A stretch of DNA of 64,000 nucleotides from Phytomonospora sp040655735. Lineage in GTDB: Bacteria; Actinomycetota; Actinomycetes; Mycobacteriales; Micromonosporaceae. Below the pieces are notes generated by a model. That model saw only the letters and a list, made by a program, of their open reading frames with translations, did no database searches and had not been told where the DNA came from. The stretch is from contig NZ_JBFAKK010000003.1 of the NCBI RefSeq assembly GCF_040655735.1, positions 124,001 to 188,000 of the forward strand. The letters run 5' to 3'. This document shows, piece after piece, positions 47,830-56,667 of the stretch. Position numbers and translations under genes: made by a program. Positions within the stretch are counted from its first letter, which is position 1, and each line of letters begins with the position of its first letter.

Positions 47830-48795
47830 ATGCAGATCGGCTACAAACTCGCCGCCGAGGCCTTCGGTCCGGCCGAGCTGGTCCGGCAGGCCGTCCGCGC
47901 CGAAGAGGTCGGCTTCGACTTCGCCGAGATCAGCGACCACTTCCACCCCTGGCTCGACGTGCAGGGGCACTCGCCGTTCGCCTGGTCGGTGCTGGCCGCC
48001 GCCGCGATGAAGACCACCCGGCTCGGTCTGGCCACGGGTGTCACCTGCCCGACGGTCCGCTATCACCCGGCGGTCATCGCGCAGGCCGCGGCGACCACGG
48101 CGCTGCTGTCCGACGGCCGCTTCGTGCTCGGCGTCGGCTCCGGCGAGCGCCTCAACGAGCACGTCGTCGGACGCGGGTTCCCGGCCGTCAAGGCCCGCCA
48201 GGAGATGTTGCGCGAGTCGCTGGAGATCATCCGCCTGCTCTGGAAGGGCGGCTACCGGTCCTACGAGGGCCGGCACCTGAGCCTGGAGGACGCCCGGGTG
48301 TTCGACCTGCCCGACGAGCCGCCGCTCATCGCCGTCGCCGCGGGCGGGAAGCAGGCCGCGCAGCTGGCCGCCGAGCTCGGGGACGCGATCTTCACCACCG
48401 AGCCGAAGCAGACGCTGGTCGAGGCGTACCGCGAGGCCGGCGGGAACGGTCCGATGTACGCCGAGATGAGCGTGTCGTGGGCCCCCGACGAGAAGACCGC
48501 GATCCGCACCGCATGGGAGACCATGCGCTGGGGCGTGCTCGGCTGGAAGGTCATGGCCGAGCTGCCCAACCCGGTCAACTTCGAGGCCGCCGCCGCGACG
48601 GTTCGCGAGGAGGACATCGCCGAGAACTTCGCCTGCGGAACGGATGTCGACCGCTACCTGGAGGTCGCCCGTCCCTACGTCGAGGCCGGCTTCGACCATC
48701 TCGTCTTGATGAACGCCGGACCCGACCCCGACGGTTTCTTCGACTTCTTCCACGGCGAACTCGCACCGGCGCTGCGCGGACTGGCCGCCGCCTGA
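47830..48795 (+). CDS. F420-dependent LLM-class oxidoreductase (TIGR03557 type)
   Basis: A 321-aa luciferase-like monooxygenase-fold enzyme close to F420-dependent glucose-6-phosphate dehydrogenase-like proteins: GYKLAAEAFGPAELVRQAVRAEEVGFDFAEISDHFHPW, RLGLATGVTCPTVRYHPAV, GVGSGERLNEHVVG, and ARVFDLPDEPPLIAVAAGG. It uses coenzyme F420 by family knowledge; the substrate is unclear. It begins 10 nt after the paralogue fragment. Confidence 0.92.
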   Translation: MQIGYKLAAEAFGPAELVRQAVRAEEVGFDFAEISDHFHPWLDVQGHSPFAWSVLAAAAMKTTRLGLATGVTCPTVRYHPAVIAQAAATTALLSDGRFVLGVGSGERLNEHVVGRGFPAVKARQEMLRESLEIIRLLWKGGYRSYEGRHLSLEDARVFDLPDEPPLIAVAAGGKQAAQLAAELGDAIFTTEPKQTLVEAYREAGGNGPMYAEMSVSWAPDEKTAIRTAWETMRWGVLGWKVMAELPNPVNFEAAAATVREEDIAENFACGTDVDRYLEVARPYVEAGFDHLVLMNAGPDPDGFFDFFHGELAPALRGLAAA

Positions 48796-48842
48796 CACCC
48801 GCAGGTCCACATGAGACGGACCGTTTCCGGTAGCGTCGCGGC

Positions 48843-49745
48843 ATGGACGATCTGGAGGCACGCAACAAGAAGGCATGGGAGGACGGCTGGGAGGCGAAGT
48901 CCACCTCCTGGACCCGTGCGATCGCGGTCGTCCTGGCCGCAATCGCGCTCGGCGCGGCGGCGGCCTCGGCGATGGTCTGGTCTGTCCCCGAACGGCTGCC
49001 CGACACCGCGCGCGCCCTGGAGATCATGGCCCTGGTGACCGAAGTGCCGCCCGCGGAGGCCCCTGAAGGCGGAGGACCCTCGCTGGTTCCCCAGGAGGAC
49101 TGGCCGATCAACGGCTGGTGGAACACGCTTCTGCTCGGCGAGAGCAGCCAGCGCAACGCCATGTACATCTCCTGGCCCGACCACCCGCCGTTCCCGGCCG
49201 ACGACGAAGCCCGCCGGGCACTGTTCGCCGAGGCTGAGGAGACACTCCTGGCCGACGGCTGGACCATCGACCGCCGCCCTGGTGGTGAGGGCGTCAACGC
49301 CGACCACGCCCTGGTCGCCCACAAGGACACCGCCGAGGTCGAGGTGCGCGCTGACTTCACACTGTCCGTCGACATTTACTCGCGGCCCCACCCGACCCCG
49401 GCCGCGCCCGTCATCGCCGGGGCGCTGGCCGGAGGCGCACTCGCACTGGCGTGGCTGGTGTGGCGCAGGCGCTTCGCCGCTCGCCACGGCGTGCCCGCGG
49501 GCAGGGCAGGGGTCGTCGGCGCGGTCATGCTCATCCCGAGCTCATGCGCCGTCTACTTCGCCGCCGCCGACAGCGGATGGTGGGGCGACGGCGCCCCCGA
49601 CCTGTGGGAGGGCGCGCGCTTCTACATCCCCGGCATGCCCTTCGGCCTGCTCATGAACGTCGCCTTCGTGCTGTTCATCGTCGACGCCGTCCTGCTGGTC
49701 ACCCGTGCCCGCCGATCGCGGCGCGACAACGTGCTCGCCGCCTGA
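48843..49745 (+). CDS. Hypothetical membrane protein
   Basis: A 300-aa protein with one N-terminal helix (AIAVVLAAIALGAAAASAMVW), an extracytoplasmic domain of ~125 residues (PINGWWNTLLLGESSQRNAMYISWP, LADGWTIDRRPGGEGVNADHALVAHK), and three C-terminal helices. No family is recognised. The ATG has weak ribosome support. A truncated, frameshifted paralogue lies at 47635-47819, so the locus has undergone duplication and decay. It ends one base before the opposing DJ-1/PfpI gene. Confidence 0.72.
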   Translation: MDDLEARNKKAWEDGWEAKSTSWTRAIAVVLAAIALGAAAASAMVWSVPERLPDTARALEIMALVTEVPPAEAPEGGGPSLVPQEDWPINGWWNTLLLGESSQRNAMYISWPDHPPFPADDEARRALFAEAEETLLADGWTIDRRPGGEGVNADHALVAHKDTAEVEVRADFTLSVDIYSRPHPTPAAPVIAGALAGGALALAWLVWRRRFAARHGVPAGRAGVVGAVMLIPSSCAVYFAAADSGWWGDGAPDLWEGARFYIPGMPFGLLMNVAFVLFIVDAVLLVTRARRSRRDNVLAA

Positions 49746-49746
49746 G

Positions 49747-50295
49747 CTAGGCGAGGGCCTTGCCGATGGCCTCGACGAAGTCCCCGAGGTCGTCGGGCGT
49801 GCGCGAGGTGATCAGGGTCCAGCCGCCCGTGTCGTCGCTGACGGCGGCCTGGTCGATCCACTGCCCGCCCGCGTTGCGCAGGTCGGACCGCAGCGACGGG
49901 TAGGAGGTGAGCGTCTTGCCCTCGACGACCCCGGCCTCGATCAGGATCCATGGCCCGTGGCAGATCGCCGCGACGGGACGCCCGCTCGACGCGAAAGTGC
50001 TGACGAGCGCCACGGCGTCGTTGTCCTGGCGCAGCGCGTCGGCGTTGAGCGTGCCACCGGGGATGAGCAGCAGGTCGTAGGCCGATCCGTCCGCCTCTCC
50101 GACGGTGAGCGTCGGCTCGACCTTCTCGCCGGGGTCCTTGTCGCCCACGAGCGTCTGTACGTCCTCGGACTCGACCGCCGCCACGTCCACGGTCGCGCCC
50201 GCCTCGCGCAGCTTCTTCGCCGGCACGAGCAGTTCGTCCTGCTCGACCCCGTAGTTGGTCACGATCGCGAGCACGCGCTTGTCCTGCAAGTCCAT
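49747..50295 (-). CDS. DJ-1/PfpI-family protein
   Basis: A 182-aa class I glutamine-amidotransferase-like protein of the PfpI/YhbO type. The nucleophile is Cys112 in AICHGPW, with the nearby acid in IPGGTLNAD. These proteins act as proteases, deglycases or glyoxalases, and are often stress-induced. It is a single-gene unit with no operon link to the cobalamin genes upstream. Confidence 0.93.
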   Translation of the reverse strand: MDLQDKRVLAIVTNYGVEQDELLVPAKKLREAGATVDVAAVESEDVQTLVGDKDPGEKVEPTLTVGEADGSAYDLLLIPGGTLNADALRQDNDAVALVSTFASSGRPVAAICHGPWILIEAGVVEGKTLTSYPSLRSDLRNAGGQWIDQAAVSDDTGGWTLITSRTPDDLGDFVEAIGKALA

Positions 50296-50361
50296 GGTGA
50301 TTCCCCTCCTGTTGGCCCTCCGGGTCGCCTACCCGGCGCCGGGAAGGGTCAAACACCCAGG

Positions 50362-51186
50362 TCAGGGTCCCTTCTGTAGCGGGATGGCCGGCTCGAACCG
50401 CACCGGCGCCCCGAACGCGGCCCGCCGCGAGGCGCGTCGGAGCACGGCGAGGACGGCCGGGCCCGCCAGGAGGATCGCGACGAGGTTGGTGATGGCGCGG
50501 CCGGTGTCCCAGCCGAAGCTCGACGTGGTGAGGGTGAAGACGAAGAAGGTGTGCAGGTTCTCCCAGGGGGTGGCGGCCGGATCGAAGCCGAGGCCGGTGC
50601 CGATCGCGGTGAAGGGCCAAAACCACATGTTCATGATGAAGCCGAAGGCGTAGGCGGCCACGACCCCGTAGGCGGCGAGCATCGCGATCTCGGCCTTGCC
50701 GGTGACGCGCTTGGGCAGCAGTCCGGCGCCCAGCCCGATCCAGGCCGAGGACACCATCTGGAACGGCAGCCACGGCCCGACCCCGGCGGTCAGCAGCGCC
50801 GAGGCGAACAGCGAGGTCGCGCCCATCGCGAAGCCGAAGCCGGGCCCGAAGACGCGGCCGGCGAGCACGAGCAGGAAGAAGACGGTCTCGATGCCGGCGG
50901 TGCCCGCGCCCAGGGGCCGCAGCCCGGCGTTGACCGCCGAGAGGACGCCCAGGAGCGCGAGGACCTTCGGGTCGATGCCGCCGGAGGACATCTCGGCGAG
51001 CACGACGGCGAGGATCACCGGCATCGCGATGAGGAAGGTCAGGGGCGCGTCGGAGGAGTGCGCCATGGCCTCCGGCTGGGGCGGGGCGAACAGGGGCCAG
51101 AAGAACATCGACAGCCCGGCGAGGCTCGCCACGGTCAGCACGAAGCCGGTGCGCAGGTTGATGCCGATGATCGACACGCGGTTCAC
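50362..51186 (-). CDS. ECF transporter S component, predicted cobamide-specific
   Basis: A 274-aa integral membrane protein with about six helices (TGFVLTVASLAGLSMFFWPLFA, FLIAMPVILAVVLAEM, VLALLGVLSAVNAGLRPLG, ETVFFLLVLAGRVFGPGFGFAMG, NMWFWPFTAIG). The layout matches substrate-binding S components of energy-coupling-factor transporters. GTG 51186 overlaps the EcfA stop by 4 nt. It is the last gene of a cobalamin-riboswitch operon with surface transcobalamin-like proteins, so B12 or another cobamide is the most likely cargo; that is context inference. Confidence 0.85.
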   Translation of the reverse strand: MNRVSIIGINLRTGFVLTVASLAGLSMFFWPLFAPPQPEAMAHSSDAPLTFLIAMPVILAVVLAEMSSGGIDPKVLALLGVLSAVNAGLRPLGAGTAGIETVFFLLVLAGRVFGPGFGFAMGATSLFASALLTAGVGPWLPFQMVSSAWIGLGAGLLPKRVTGKAEIAMLAAYGVVAAYAFGFIMNMWFWPFTAIGTGLGFDPAATPWENLHTFFVFTLTTSSFGWDTGRAITNLVAILLAGPAVLAVLRRASRRAAFGAPVRFEPAIPLQKGP

Positions 51187-52799
51187 GCGGGTGCCTCCTG
51201 TCCGCTCAGGGCGCCGGCGATCTGTTCGACGGTGAGCCAGGGGAGTGGGGCGAGGACCTTGGCGACCTGCGGCGCGAAGGCGGGTGAGGACACCACGACC
51301 TCGGCGGTGGGCCCGTCGGCGACGATCTCGCCCTCGGCCATGACGATCACGCGGTCGGCGGCTCCGGCGACGAACTCGACGTCGTGGGTGGCCACGACGA
51401 CCGCGCGCCCGGCGGCGGCCTGCGCGCGGACGGTCTCGGTGAAGCGCTGTTTGGCGTGGTAGTCGAGGCCGCGCGTCGGCTCGTCGAGGAGGACCACGCC
51501 AGGCGCCGAGGACAGCTGCACGGCCAGGACGAGTGCGAGTTTCTGCCCCTCGGAGAGGTCCCTGGGGTGCCGGTCGCCGGGGATGCCCGGCGCGAGCGTG
51601 TCGAGCAGGGCGCGGCAGGTTCCGGGCGCGACCGCCGACTCGGTGTCGCCCTGGCGGCATTCGGCCTCGACGGTGTCGAGGTAGATGAGGTCGGCGGCGG
51701 TCTGGGGAACGAGCCCGACGAGGGCGCGCGCGGCCTTCGCCGAGGCCTTGCCCGGGTCGGTGCCGGCGACGTCGACGCTCCCCGACCGGCGCGGCCCGGA
51801 GCCTTGCAGCGCCCACAGCAGCGAGGACTTGCCCGACCCGTTGCGGCCCATGAGGGCGACGACCTCACCGGCGCGCAGGTCGAGGTCGACGGCCCGCACG
51901 GCCATGATCTGCCCGTAGGCGACCGAGACGCGCTCGGCCGTCAGCCGTGACTCGCCGGCGACGGCGGGAAGCGGTGCGGGTTCGCGGTCGGTGAGCCGTT
52001 CGCGCAGCCCGGCGGCCCGGCGGCGGGCGTCGCGCACCGACAGCGGCGGCGGCTCCCACCCGGCGAGGCGCCCGAGGCGCACGACCGGCGGGGCGATGTC
52101 GCTGCCGGCGATCAGCGCCGCCGGTTCGCCGTGGCGGACGCGGCCGTCGCCGTCGAGGTGGACGAGCCGGTCGGCGTACTGGAGGACCCGCTCGACACGG
52201 TGCTCGGCGACCAGGACGGTCGTGCCGAGGTCGTGGACGAGGCGGATGATCGCGGCCAGGACGTCCTCGGCGGCGGTCGGGTCGAGCGCGGAGGTCGGCT
52301 CGTCGAGGACGAGGACCTTCGGGTGCGAGGTGAGTACCGAGCCGATCGCGACCCGCTGCTGCTGGCCCCCGGACAGCGTGCGCAGCGCGCGGCGGCGCAG
52401 TTCGGCGATGCCGAGCAGGTCGAGGGTCTCCTCGACGCGCTTGCGCATCACCTCCGGGGCCATGCCCAGTTGCTCCATGCCGTAGGCGAGCTCGTCTTCG
52501 ACGGTGTCGGTGACGAACCCGGCGAGGGGATCCTGCCCGACGACGCCGACGAGTTCGGCGAACTCCTGCGGCGGGTGGTCGGCGGTGGATTGCCCGTCGA
52601 CGGTGACGCGGCCCAGGAGCGTTCCGCCGGTGAAGCGCGGCACGAGGCCGTTGACGGCGCCGAGCAGCGTGGACTTGCCCGCGCCGGTGCGGCCGGTGAC
52701 CAGGCACAGTTCCCCTTCGGGGATGTGCAGGTCGACCTCGGCGAGCACGGGCCGTTGGGCGTCGGTGTGGAAGAAGGTCACGTTCTCGAAGCGGATCAC
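51183..52799 (-). CDS. ECF transporter ATPase, fused EcfAA'
   Basis: A 538-aa tandem ABC ATPase. The first cassette has Walker A GRTGAGKSTLL, signature LSGGQQQRVAIG and Walker B VLVLDEPTSALD. The second has GRNGSGKSSLL, a modified signature LSEGQKLALVLAV, and VVLLDEPTRGLD. It powers the EcfT/S module from the cytoplasmic face. GTG 52799 overlaps the EcfT stop by 4 nt. Fusion of the two ATPases is common in actinobacterial ECF systems. Confidence 0.95.
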   Translation of the reverse strand: MIRFENVTFFHTDAQRPVLAEVDLHIPEGELCLVTGRTGAGKSTLLGAVNGLVPRFTGGTLLGRVTVDGQSTADHPPQEFAELVGVVGQDPLAGFVTDTVEDELAYGMEQLGMAPEVMRKRVEETLDLLGIAELRRRALRTLSGGQQQRVAIGSVLTSHPKVLVLDEPTSALDPTAAEDVLAAIIRLVHDLGTTVLVAEHRVERVLQYADRLVHLDGDGRVRHGEPAALIAGSDIAPPVVRLGRLAGWEPPPLSVRDARRRAAGLRERLTDREPAPLPAVAGESRLTAERVSVAYGQIMAVRAVDLDLRAGEVVALMGRNGSGKSSLLWALQGSGPRRSGSVDVAGTDPGKASAKAARALVGLVPQTAADLIYLDTVEAECRQGDTESAVAPGTCRALLDTLAPGIPGDRHPRDLSEGQKLALVLAVQLSSAPGVVLLDEPTRGLDYHAKQRFTETVRAQAAAGRAVVVATHDVEFVAGAADRVIVMAEGEIVADGPTAEVVVSSPAFAPQVAKVLAPLPWLTVEQIAGALSGQEAPA

Positions 52800-53926
52800 G
52801 CGGGCACCTCGCGGGCGGTGGGTTCGGCGATGCCCTGCGTGAGGTCGGGCGGCGGCGCGAGCCACGCCGGGAGCACGCCGACCAGGATCGCCGCGGCCGG
52901 CAGCAGGCCGACCTCGGGCCAGGTCAGGGGGTTGAGGGAGGGATAGAGGTTCGCCGGGTCGACACGGGTCGTGAGGTACATCAGCGCACCGGTGGCCAGG
53001 CCGGAGGCGGCGACGGTGAACTCGCCGGGCCGCCAGCGGTCGGGGCGGTAGCGGCTGCGCCGGACGCGTTTGCCGCCGATGACGAAACCGGTGGTGGCCA
53101 CGGCCAGGCCCGCCAGGAGCATGGGTGCTCTCATATATGGCGGGGTCGAGGCGTCCATGACCCCGTACAGGCCGGCGCACACCCCCAGCAGGCCGGTGAC
53201 GACCAGTGACCCGGTGAGCAGGCGCGTCCCTCGCGGCACCCGCCCGGTGCGCCCGTAGCCGTGCGAGGCCATGGCGGCGGCCAGCGCGAGCGAGCGGTTG
53301 AGCGCGTCTTCGAGGACGGGTATGAGGATCCCGCGCAGCGCACGCAGGCCCTTCTGCCCGCCGGCTCGCAGGCGGCGGGCCCGCCGTACGCGTATGACGC
53401 TCTCGACGAGCTGCGGCGCCACCGTCAGCGCGACCACGACGGCCGTGCCGATCTCGTACAGGGCACCGGGCAGGGCTTTGAGCATGCGTTTGGGGTTGGC
53501 GAGGGCGTTGGCGGCGCCGACGCACACGACCATCGTCGCCAGCCGCAGTCCGTCGTAGAAGCCGCCGAGGACCTGTTCGACGGCGACCGCGCCGAACAGC
53601 CGGATGCCCGCCGCCCACTCCGGCAGCGGGATCTCGGGCAGCGTGAACAGGATGATGTCGCCCTGCCCGCCGCCGAAGACGATCCGGAAGACCACCCGCA
53701 TCGTCACGATGAACCCGGCCAGGTACAGGTACATCCGGAAGGCCAGCGCCCAGGGCGCGTCACCGCGTCGGCGCACGACGACGTAGCCGCACACCGTGAG
53801 GATCATGACCAGCAGGATCGGATTGGTGGTGCGGCTGGCCGCGGTGGCGAGCCCGAGCGACCACAGCCACCACGCACCGGGGTGAACGGTGCGCGGCAGC
53901 GGTGGCCACAGTCCGGCGAGGCTCAA
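52796..53926 (-). CDS. ECF transporter transmembrane coupling protein EcfT
   Basis: A 376-aa EcfT. Several membrane helices surround the conserved cytoplasmic coupling region with two Ala-Arg-Arg/Gly motifs (VESVIRVRRARRLRAGGQK and AAMASHGYGRTG), which contact the ATPase. There is extra C-terminal membrane sequence beyond the usual ~265 aa. The TTG start is supported by the exact 4-nt TTGA overlap with the upstream DUF4430 gene, one link in a fully overlapped operon. Confidence 0.92.
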   Translation of the reverse strand: MSLAGLWPPLPRTVHPGAWWLWSLGLATAASRTTNPILLVMILTVCGYVVVRRRGDAPWALAFRMYLYLAGFIVTMRVVFRIVFGGGQGDIILFTLPEIPLPEWAAGIRLFGAVAVEQVLGGFYDGLRLATMVVCVGAANALANPKRMLKALPGALYEIGTAVVVALTVAPQLVESVIRVRRARRLRAGGQKGLRALRGILIPVLEDALNRSLALAAAMASHGYGRTGRVPRGTRLLTGSLVVTGLLGVCAGLYGVMDASTPPYMRAPMLLAGLAVATTGFVIGGKRVRRSRYRPDRWRPGEFTVAASGLATGALMYLTTRVDPANLYPSLNPLTWPEVGLLPAAAILVGVLPAWLAPPPDLTQGIAEPTAREVPA

Positions 53927-54843
53927 CTCTCTTGGCCGCGTCGGGCGTGTTTGCGGCGCCAGGCGACCGCTCCGCCGCCGACGGCGAGCAGCGCGACCAC
54001 GGCGATACCGGCCAGGGTGCTGCCGGGGATGCCGCGGCTGGTCGCGTTCGACGCGTTCTGCATGCCGTCCTCGCCGACCCCGGTCCAGCCGGGCGCCTCG
54101 GTGGGCAGCACGGCCGTGCCCGGGGAGGACTCGACGGGCGCGGACGGGCCGGTGCTCGCGGAGGGAGCGCCCGACTCGCCGGGCTTCTTCGGGGCGCCGG
54201 GCTCGTCGTCGCCGGGTTTCGCCGGATCACCGCCGCCGGGGGAGCCCGACCCGTTCGAGCCGGAGCCGTCGTCACCGCCGTCGTTCCCGTCGTCACCGCC
54301 ACCGTCGTTTCCGCCGGTGGGCGGCGGCGCGGGCCGCACCGGGGCGATGCGCGGCGCCGGGTTGCTCGTCGCCGACTTGTTCTTGGAGAACGACCAGCCC
54401 TCGAAGCTGCCCTGCGGCGGCTTGCGGTTCATCACGCCCCACTGGCTGTAGGTCCAGTTCCCGCCGTTGGGCGAGTGCCAGTAGCTCCAGTAGGCGGTGG
54501 CGGGGGGAGTGTCGATGCACGGTTCGTCGGCCGCTCCCGGCTTGCCCTCGATCCGGCAGACGAAGGCCTCGCCCCAGCGGTTGGTGCCGGTGATCTGGAT
54601 CCCGGCGTTCTTCAGCGCCGCGTGCCCGGTCGCCTGATCGCCGGGGGCGCAGCGGATGATCGTGGTCCCGCCGAGCTCCTGGAAGTCGATGACCACCGTG
54701 ACGCCGGTGGCGTCGGGGCAGTGGCCGGGCGTGCCTTTCGACCCGTCGACCGCCGAGGCCGGCGATGCCGCGACCGCCGTGCTCAGCCCGGCGAGCAGCG
54801 CCACGGCGGCGAGCGCGTGGAGGATGCGTCGGGGGGTGCTCAT
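53923..54843 (-). CDS. Membrane-anchored DUF4430 (transcobalamin beta-like) protein
   Basis: A 306-aa exported protein. A signal peptide (ILHALAAVALLAGLSTAVA) is followed by a ~110-residue DUF4430-type domain (GVTVVIDFQELGGTTIIRCA, ALKNAGIQITGTNRWGEAFVC, TAYWSYWHSPNGGNWTYS, GSFEGWSF), a ~100-residue Asp/Gly/Ser/Pro stalk, and a C-terminal helix with a basic end (LAGIAVVALLAVGG..RRKH). DUF4430 is the fold of the C-terminal domain of intrinsic factor and transcobalamin, which closes over B12. It is ~60% alike to the secreted protein at 57918. ATG 54843 overlaps the upstream toroid gene by 4 nt. Confidence 0.88.
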   Translation of the reverse strand: MSTPRRILHALAAVALLAGLSTAVAASPASAVDGSKGTPGHCPDATGVTVVIDFQELGGTTIIRCAPGDQATGHAALKNAGIQITGTNRWGEAFVCRIEGKPGAADEPCIDTPPATAYWSYWHSPNGGNWTYSQWGVMNRKPPQGSFEGWSFSKNKSATSNPAPRIAPVRPAPPPTGGNDGGGDDGNDGGDDGSGSNGSGSPGGGDPAKPGDDEPGAPKKPGESGAPSASTGPSAPVESSPGTAVLPTEAPGWTGVGEDGMQNASNATSRGIPGSTLAGIAVVALLAVGGGAVAWRRKHARRGQES

Positions 54844-56249
54844 GATGTTTGCGCCCCCTTGCGCTTGCGGGCGGCGAGGAACAGCACCGCGCCGCCTGCC
54901 AGCAGGATCAGCGCGGCACCGCCGAACATGAGCAGGCTCGAACCGGTCAGCGGGAGCTTGCCGTTGCCGCCGGGGCCTGGGGGGACGCCGACCGTCGTCG
55001 TGGTGGCCGGAGTGGTGACCGGCGCCGAGGAGGCCGGGTCCGTGGGGGTCGGCGTGGCGGTCGCCGTCGGCGAGGAGCTCGTGGGGTCCGTCGGGCTCGG
55101 CGAGTCGGAGCCGCCGGGGTTCGGGTCGGTCTTGCCGATCTCGCCCAGCGGGACCTGCGCGAGCACCAGCAGCGCCTGCGGGGTGGCCCGGCGCCAGGTG
55201 TCGCGCTGGAGCGGGTCGAGGCCGTTGGCCTTCGCGTCGGCGAGCAGCTCGTCGTTGTAGGCGATCGTGCCGACGTCCTCGCTCGCCGCACCGGCGTCGG
55301 CGGCGGTGATCTGGCGCGCGGCGACCCACGCGGCGGCCCGGTCGGCCTCCGCCTGGTGCCCGGTGGCGGCCAGGGCCTGTCCGGCCAGGCCGGTGGAGTT
55401 GGCGTTGGACGCCTCGGTGGGACCCGAGCCGCCGAACTCGCCGTCGGCGCGCTGGATCTCCTTGAGCCAGTCGCCGCCCTTCTTCGCGGCCGCGGCGGCG
55501 CCCTCGGCACCGTCCCCGGCGGCGGCGAGGAGCGCCTGCACGGCCATGCCGGTGGAGTCGGGGTCGAGGACCGGGTTCTCCTGCGCGTCGCAGTCGCCGT
55601 TGACGGTCGTGCCGCCGAAGGCGTAGGGGTACAGGCGGAAACCGCCCTCGGAGCACTGCTGGTCGATGAGGAAGTCGACGGCGCTCTGCGGCACGTCGCC
55701 CGAGCCGGCCAGCCCGAGGATCGCCAGGGACTGGTCGAAGGTGTTGCTGGAGTCGCTGCCGTCGGTGACCTTGTTCTTGACCCGGCCCTCCTCGGGGCCC
55801 TTGTCGGCACCGGCGACGAGGTCCAGGACCTCCTGGCGCATGTCGTAGTCGCCGAAGGCCTCCGGGTCGGCGTCCGAGATCGTGGCGGCGTACAGGACCT
55901 TCGCGGCCGCGCCGGCGATGCGCTGGCCCTTGGTGTCCCACAGGTCGAGGGAGAAGTACTCCCAGGCGCGCTCTTCGAGGGCGGCGGTGATCTTGTCGGC
56001 GGTGGCCTTCTCGACACCGGTGGCCTTCAGGGCGATGAGGGTGTCGATCGTCAGCCCCCAGTCCGTGGTGCCCCAGCCGGTGGGGATGTGGCCCTCCGCG
56101 GTGATCTCGCCGGCCTGCCAGGTCGCGGCGTCGCGGGCGGCGGCGGTGTCGGCCAGGGCGGAGGGGGACATGGCCACGGCGGCGGCCACGAGTACCGAGG
56201 CTCCCGCTCCGAGGATGGCCAGGGTTCGGCCGGATGGTCTGCCGGGCAT
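54840..56249 (-). CDS. LPXTG-anchored alpha/alpha-toroid (transcobalamin alpha-like) protein
   Basis: A 469-aa cell-wall protein. Signal peptide, then a prenyltransferase/squalene-oxidase-like alpha/alpha toroid (~40-350) with repeats such as QQCSEGGFRLYPYAFGG, DSTGMAVQALLAA, DGEFGGSG and NANSTGLAGQALAATG. The last resembles the STGLALQAL helix of intrinsic factor. A Ser/Thr/Pro stalk (~365-430) leads to a sortase signal LPLTG, a hydrophobic helix and a basic tail (ARKRKG). It should display a cobamide-binding toroid on the wall. ATG 56249 has AAAGG 8 nt upstream; GTG 56258 is less likely. It is first in the riboswitch-led operon. Confidence 0.9.
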   Translation of the reverse strand: MPGRPSGRTLAILGAGASVLVAAAVAMSPSALADTAAARDAATWQAGEITAEGHIPTGWGTTDWGLTIDTLIALKATGVEKATADKITAALEERAWEYFSLDLWDTKGQRIAGAAAKVLYAATISDADPEAFGDYDMRQEVLDLVAGADKGPEEGRVKNKVTDGSDSSNTFDQSLAILGLAGSGDVPQSAVDFLIDQQCSEGGFRLYPYAFGGTTVNGDCDAQENPVLDPDSTGMAVQALLAAAGDGAEGAAAAAKKGGDWLKEIQRADGEFGGSGPTEASNANSTGLAGQALAATGHQAEADRAAAWVAARQITAADAGAASEDVGTIAYNDELLADAKANGLDPLQRDTWRRATPQALLVLAQVPLGEIGKTDPNPGGSDSPSPTDPTSSSPTATATPTPTDPASSAPVTTPATTTTVGVPPGPGGNGKLPLTGSSLLMFGGAALILLAGGAVLFLAARKRKGAQTS

Positions 56250-56310
56250 CGGGGGCACCTTTCAACGCGCGAGGGGCGGTCGGCGTCGGGGACCCGGAAG
56301 GGCGGTGGAA

Positions 56311-56351
56311 CGAAAGAACCCCTGGCGCATCCGTGACGAATGCCGCAGGGG
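56311..56351 (-). terminator. Riboswitch-associated intrinsic terminator
   Basis: On the minus strand CCCCTGCGGCAT...ATGCGCCAGGGG forms a bulged hairpin followed by TTCTTTCG. It lies between the aptamer and the first gene, where ligand-controlled termination would act. Confidence 0.7.
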
Positions 56352-56410
56352 CCCGAAAGACTCGGCTACCGGGCTCCACACCGCAGACCATGACAGTGAG
56401 AAGCAGTGCA

Positions 56411-56503
56411 CGCGTACGGCAGGTGTTCCGACTTGCGGCTCTCGCCGCTCACGGTTGCAGGTCAGCGCCGGATTCGCACCGGCTTCCCCTTGTCGCACAC
56501 GCG
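56411..56503 (-). promoter_or_regulatory. Cobalamin riboswitch for the minus-strand operon
   Basis: Minus-strand cobalamin aptamer: CGCGT/ACGCG closing stem, AAGCCGGTGCGAATCCGGCG, CTGACCTGCAACCG, and the B12 box AAGTCGGAACACCTGCC. It is a compact form (~93 nt). With the terminator at 56311-56351 downstream, cobalamin should shut off the surface-protein/ECF operon. Confidence 0.92.
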
Positions 56504-56619
56504 ATTCGATTGTGTCGCCGGCTCATCACCGGCGACCGGAGTCTACTGCCGGCGACCGCCCGTGCGCCAGCTCGCCAGAGCGATACGGCACACATTCGGG
56601 CCGTGCCCTCAGGCCCGTC

Positions 56620-56648
56620 TTGACACTCCCCGTGCGGCTGTCCATACT
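56620..56648 (+). promoter_or_regulatory. Sigma-70-type promoter for the plus-strand riboswitch
   Basis: TTGACA (56620-56625), a 17-nt spacer and CATACT (56643-56648) predict transcription from about 56655, just ahead of the aptamer. On the opposite strand TAGACT (minus strand, 56545-56540) is a weaker -10 candidate for the divergent operon. Confidence 0.75.
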
Positions 56649-56667
56649 GCCTGCTGCAACTCCAATG

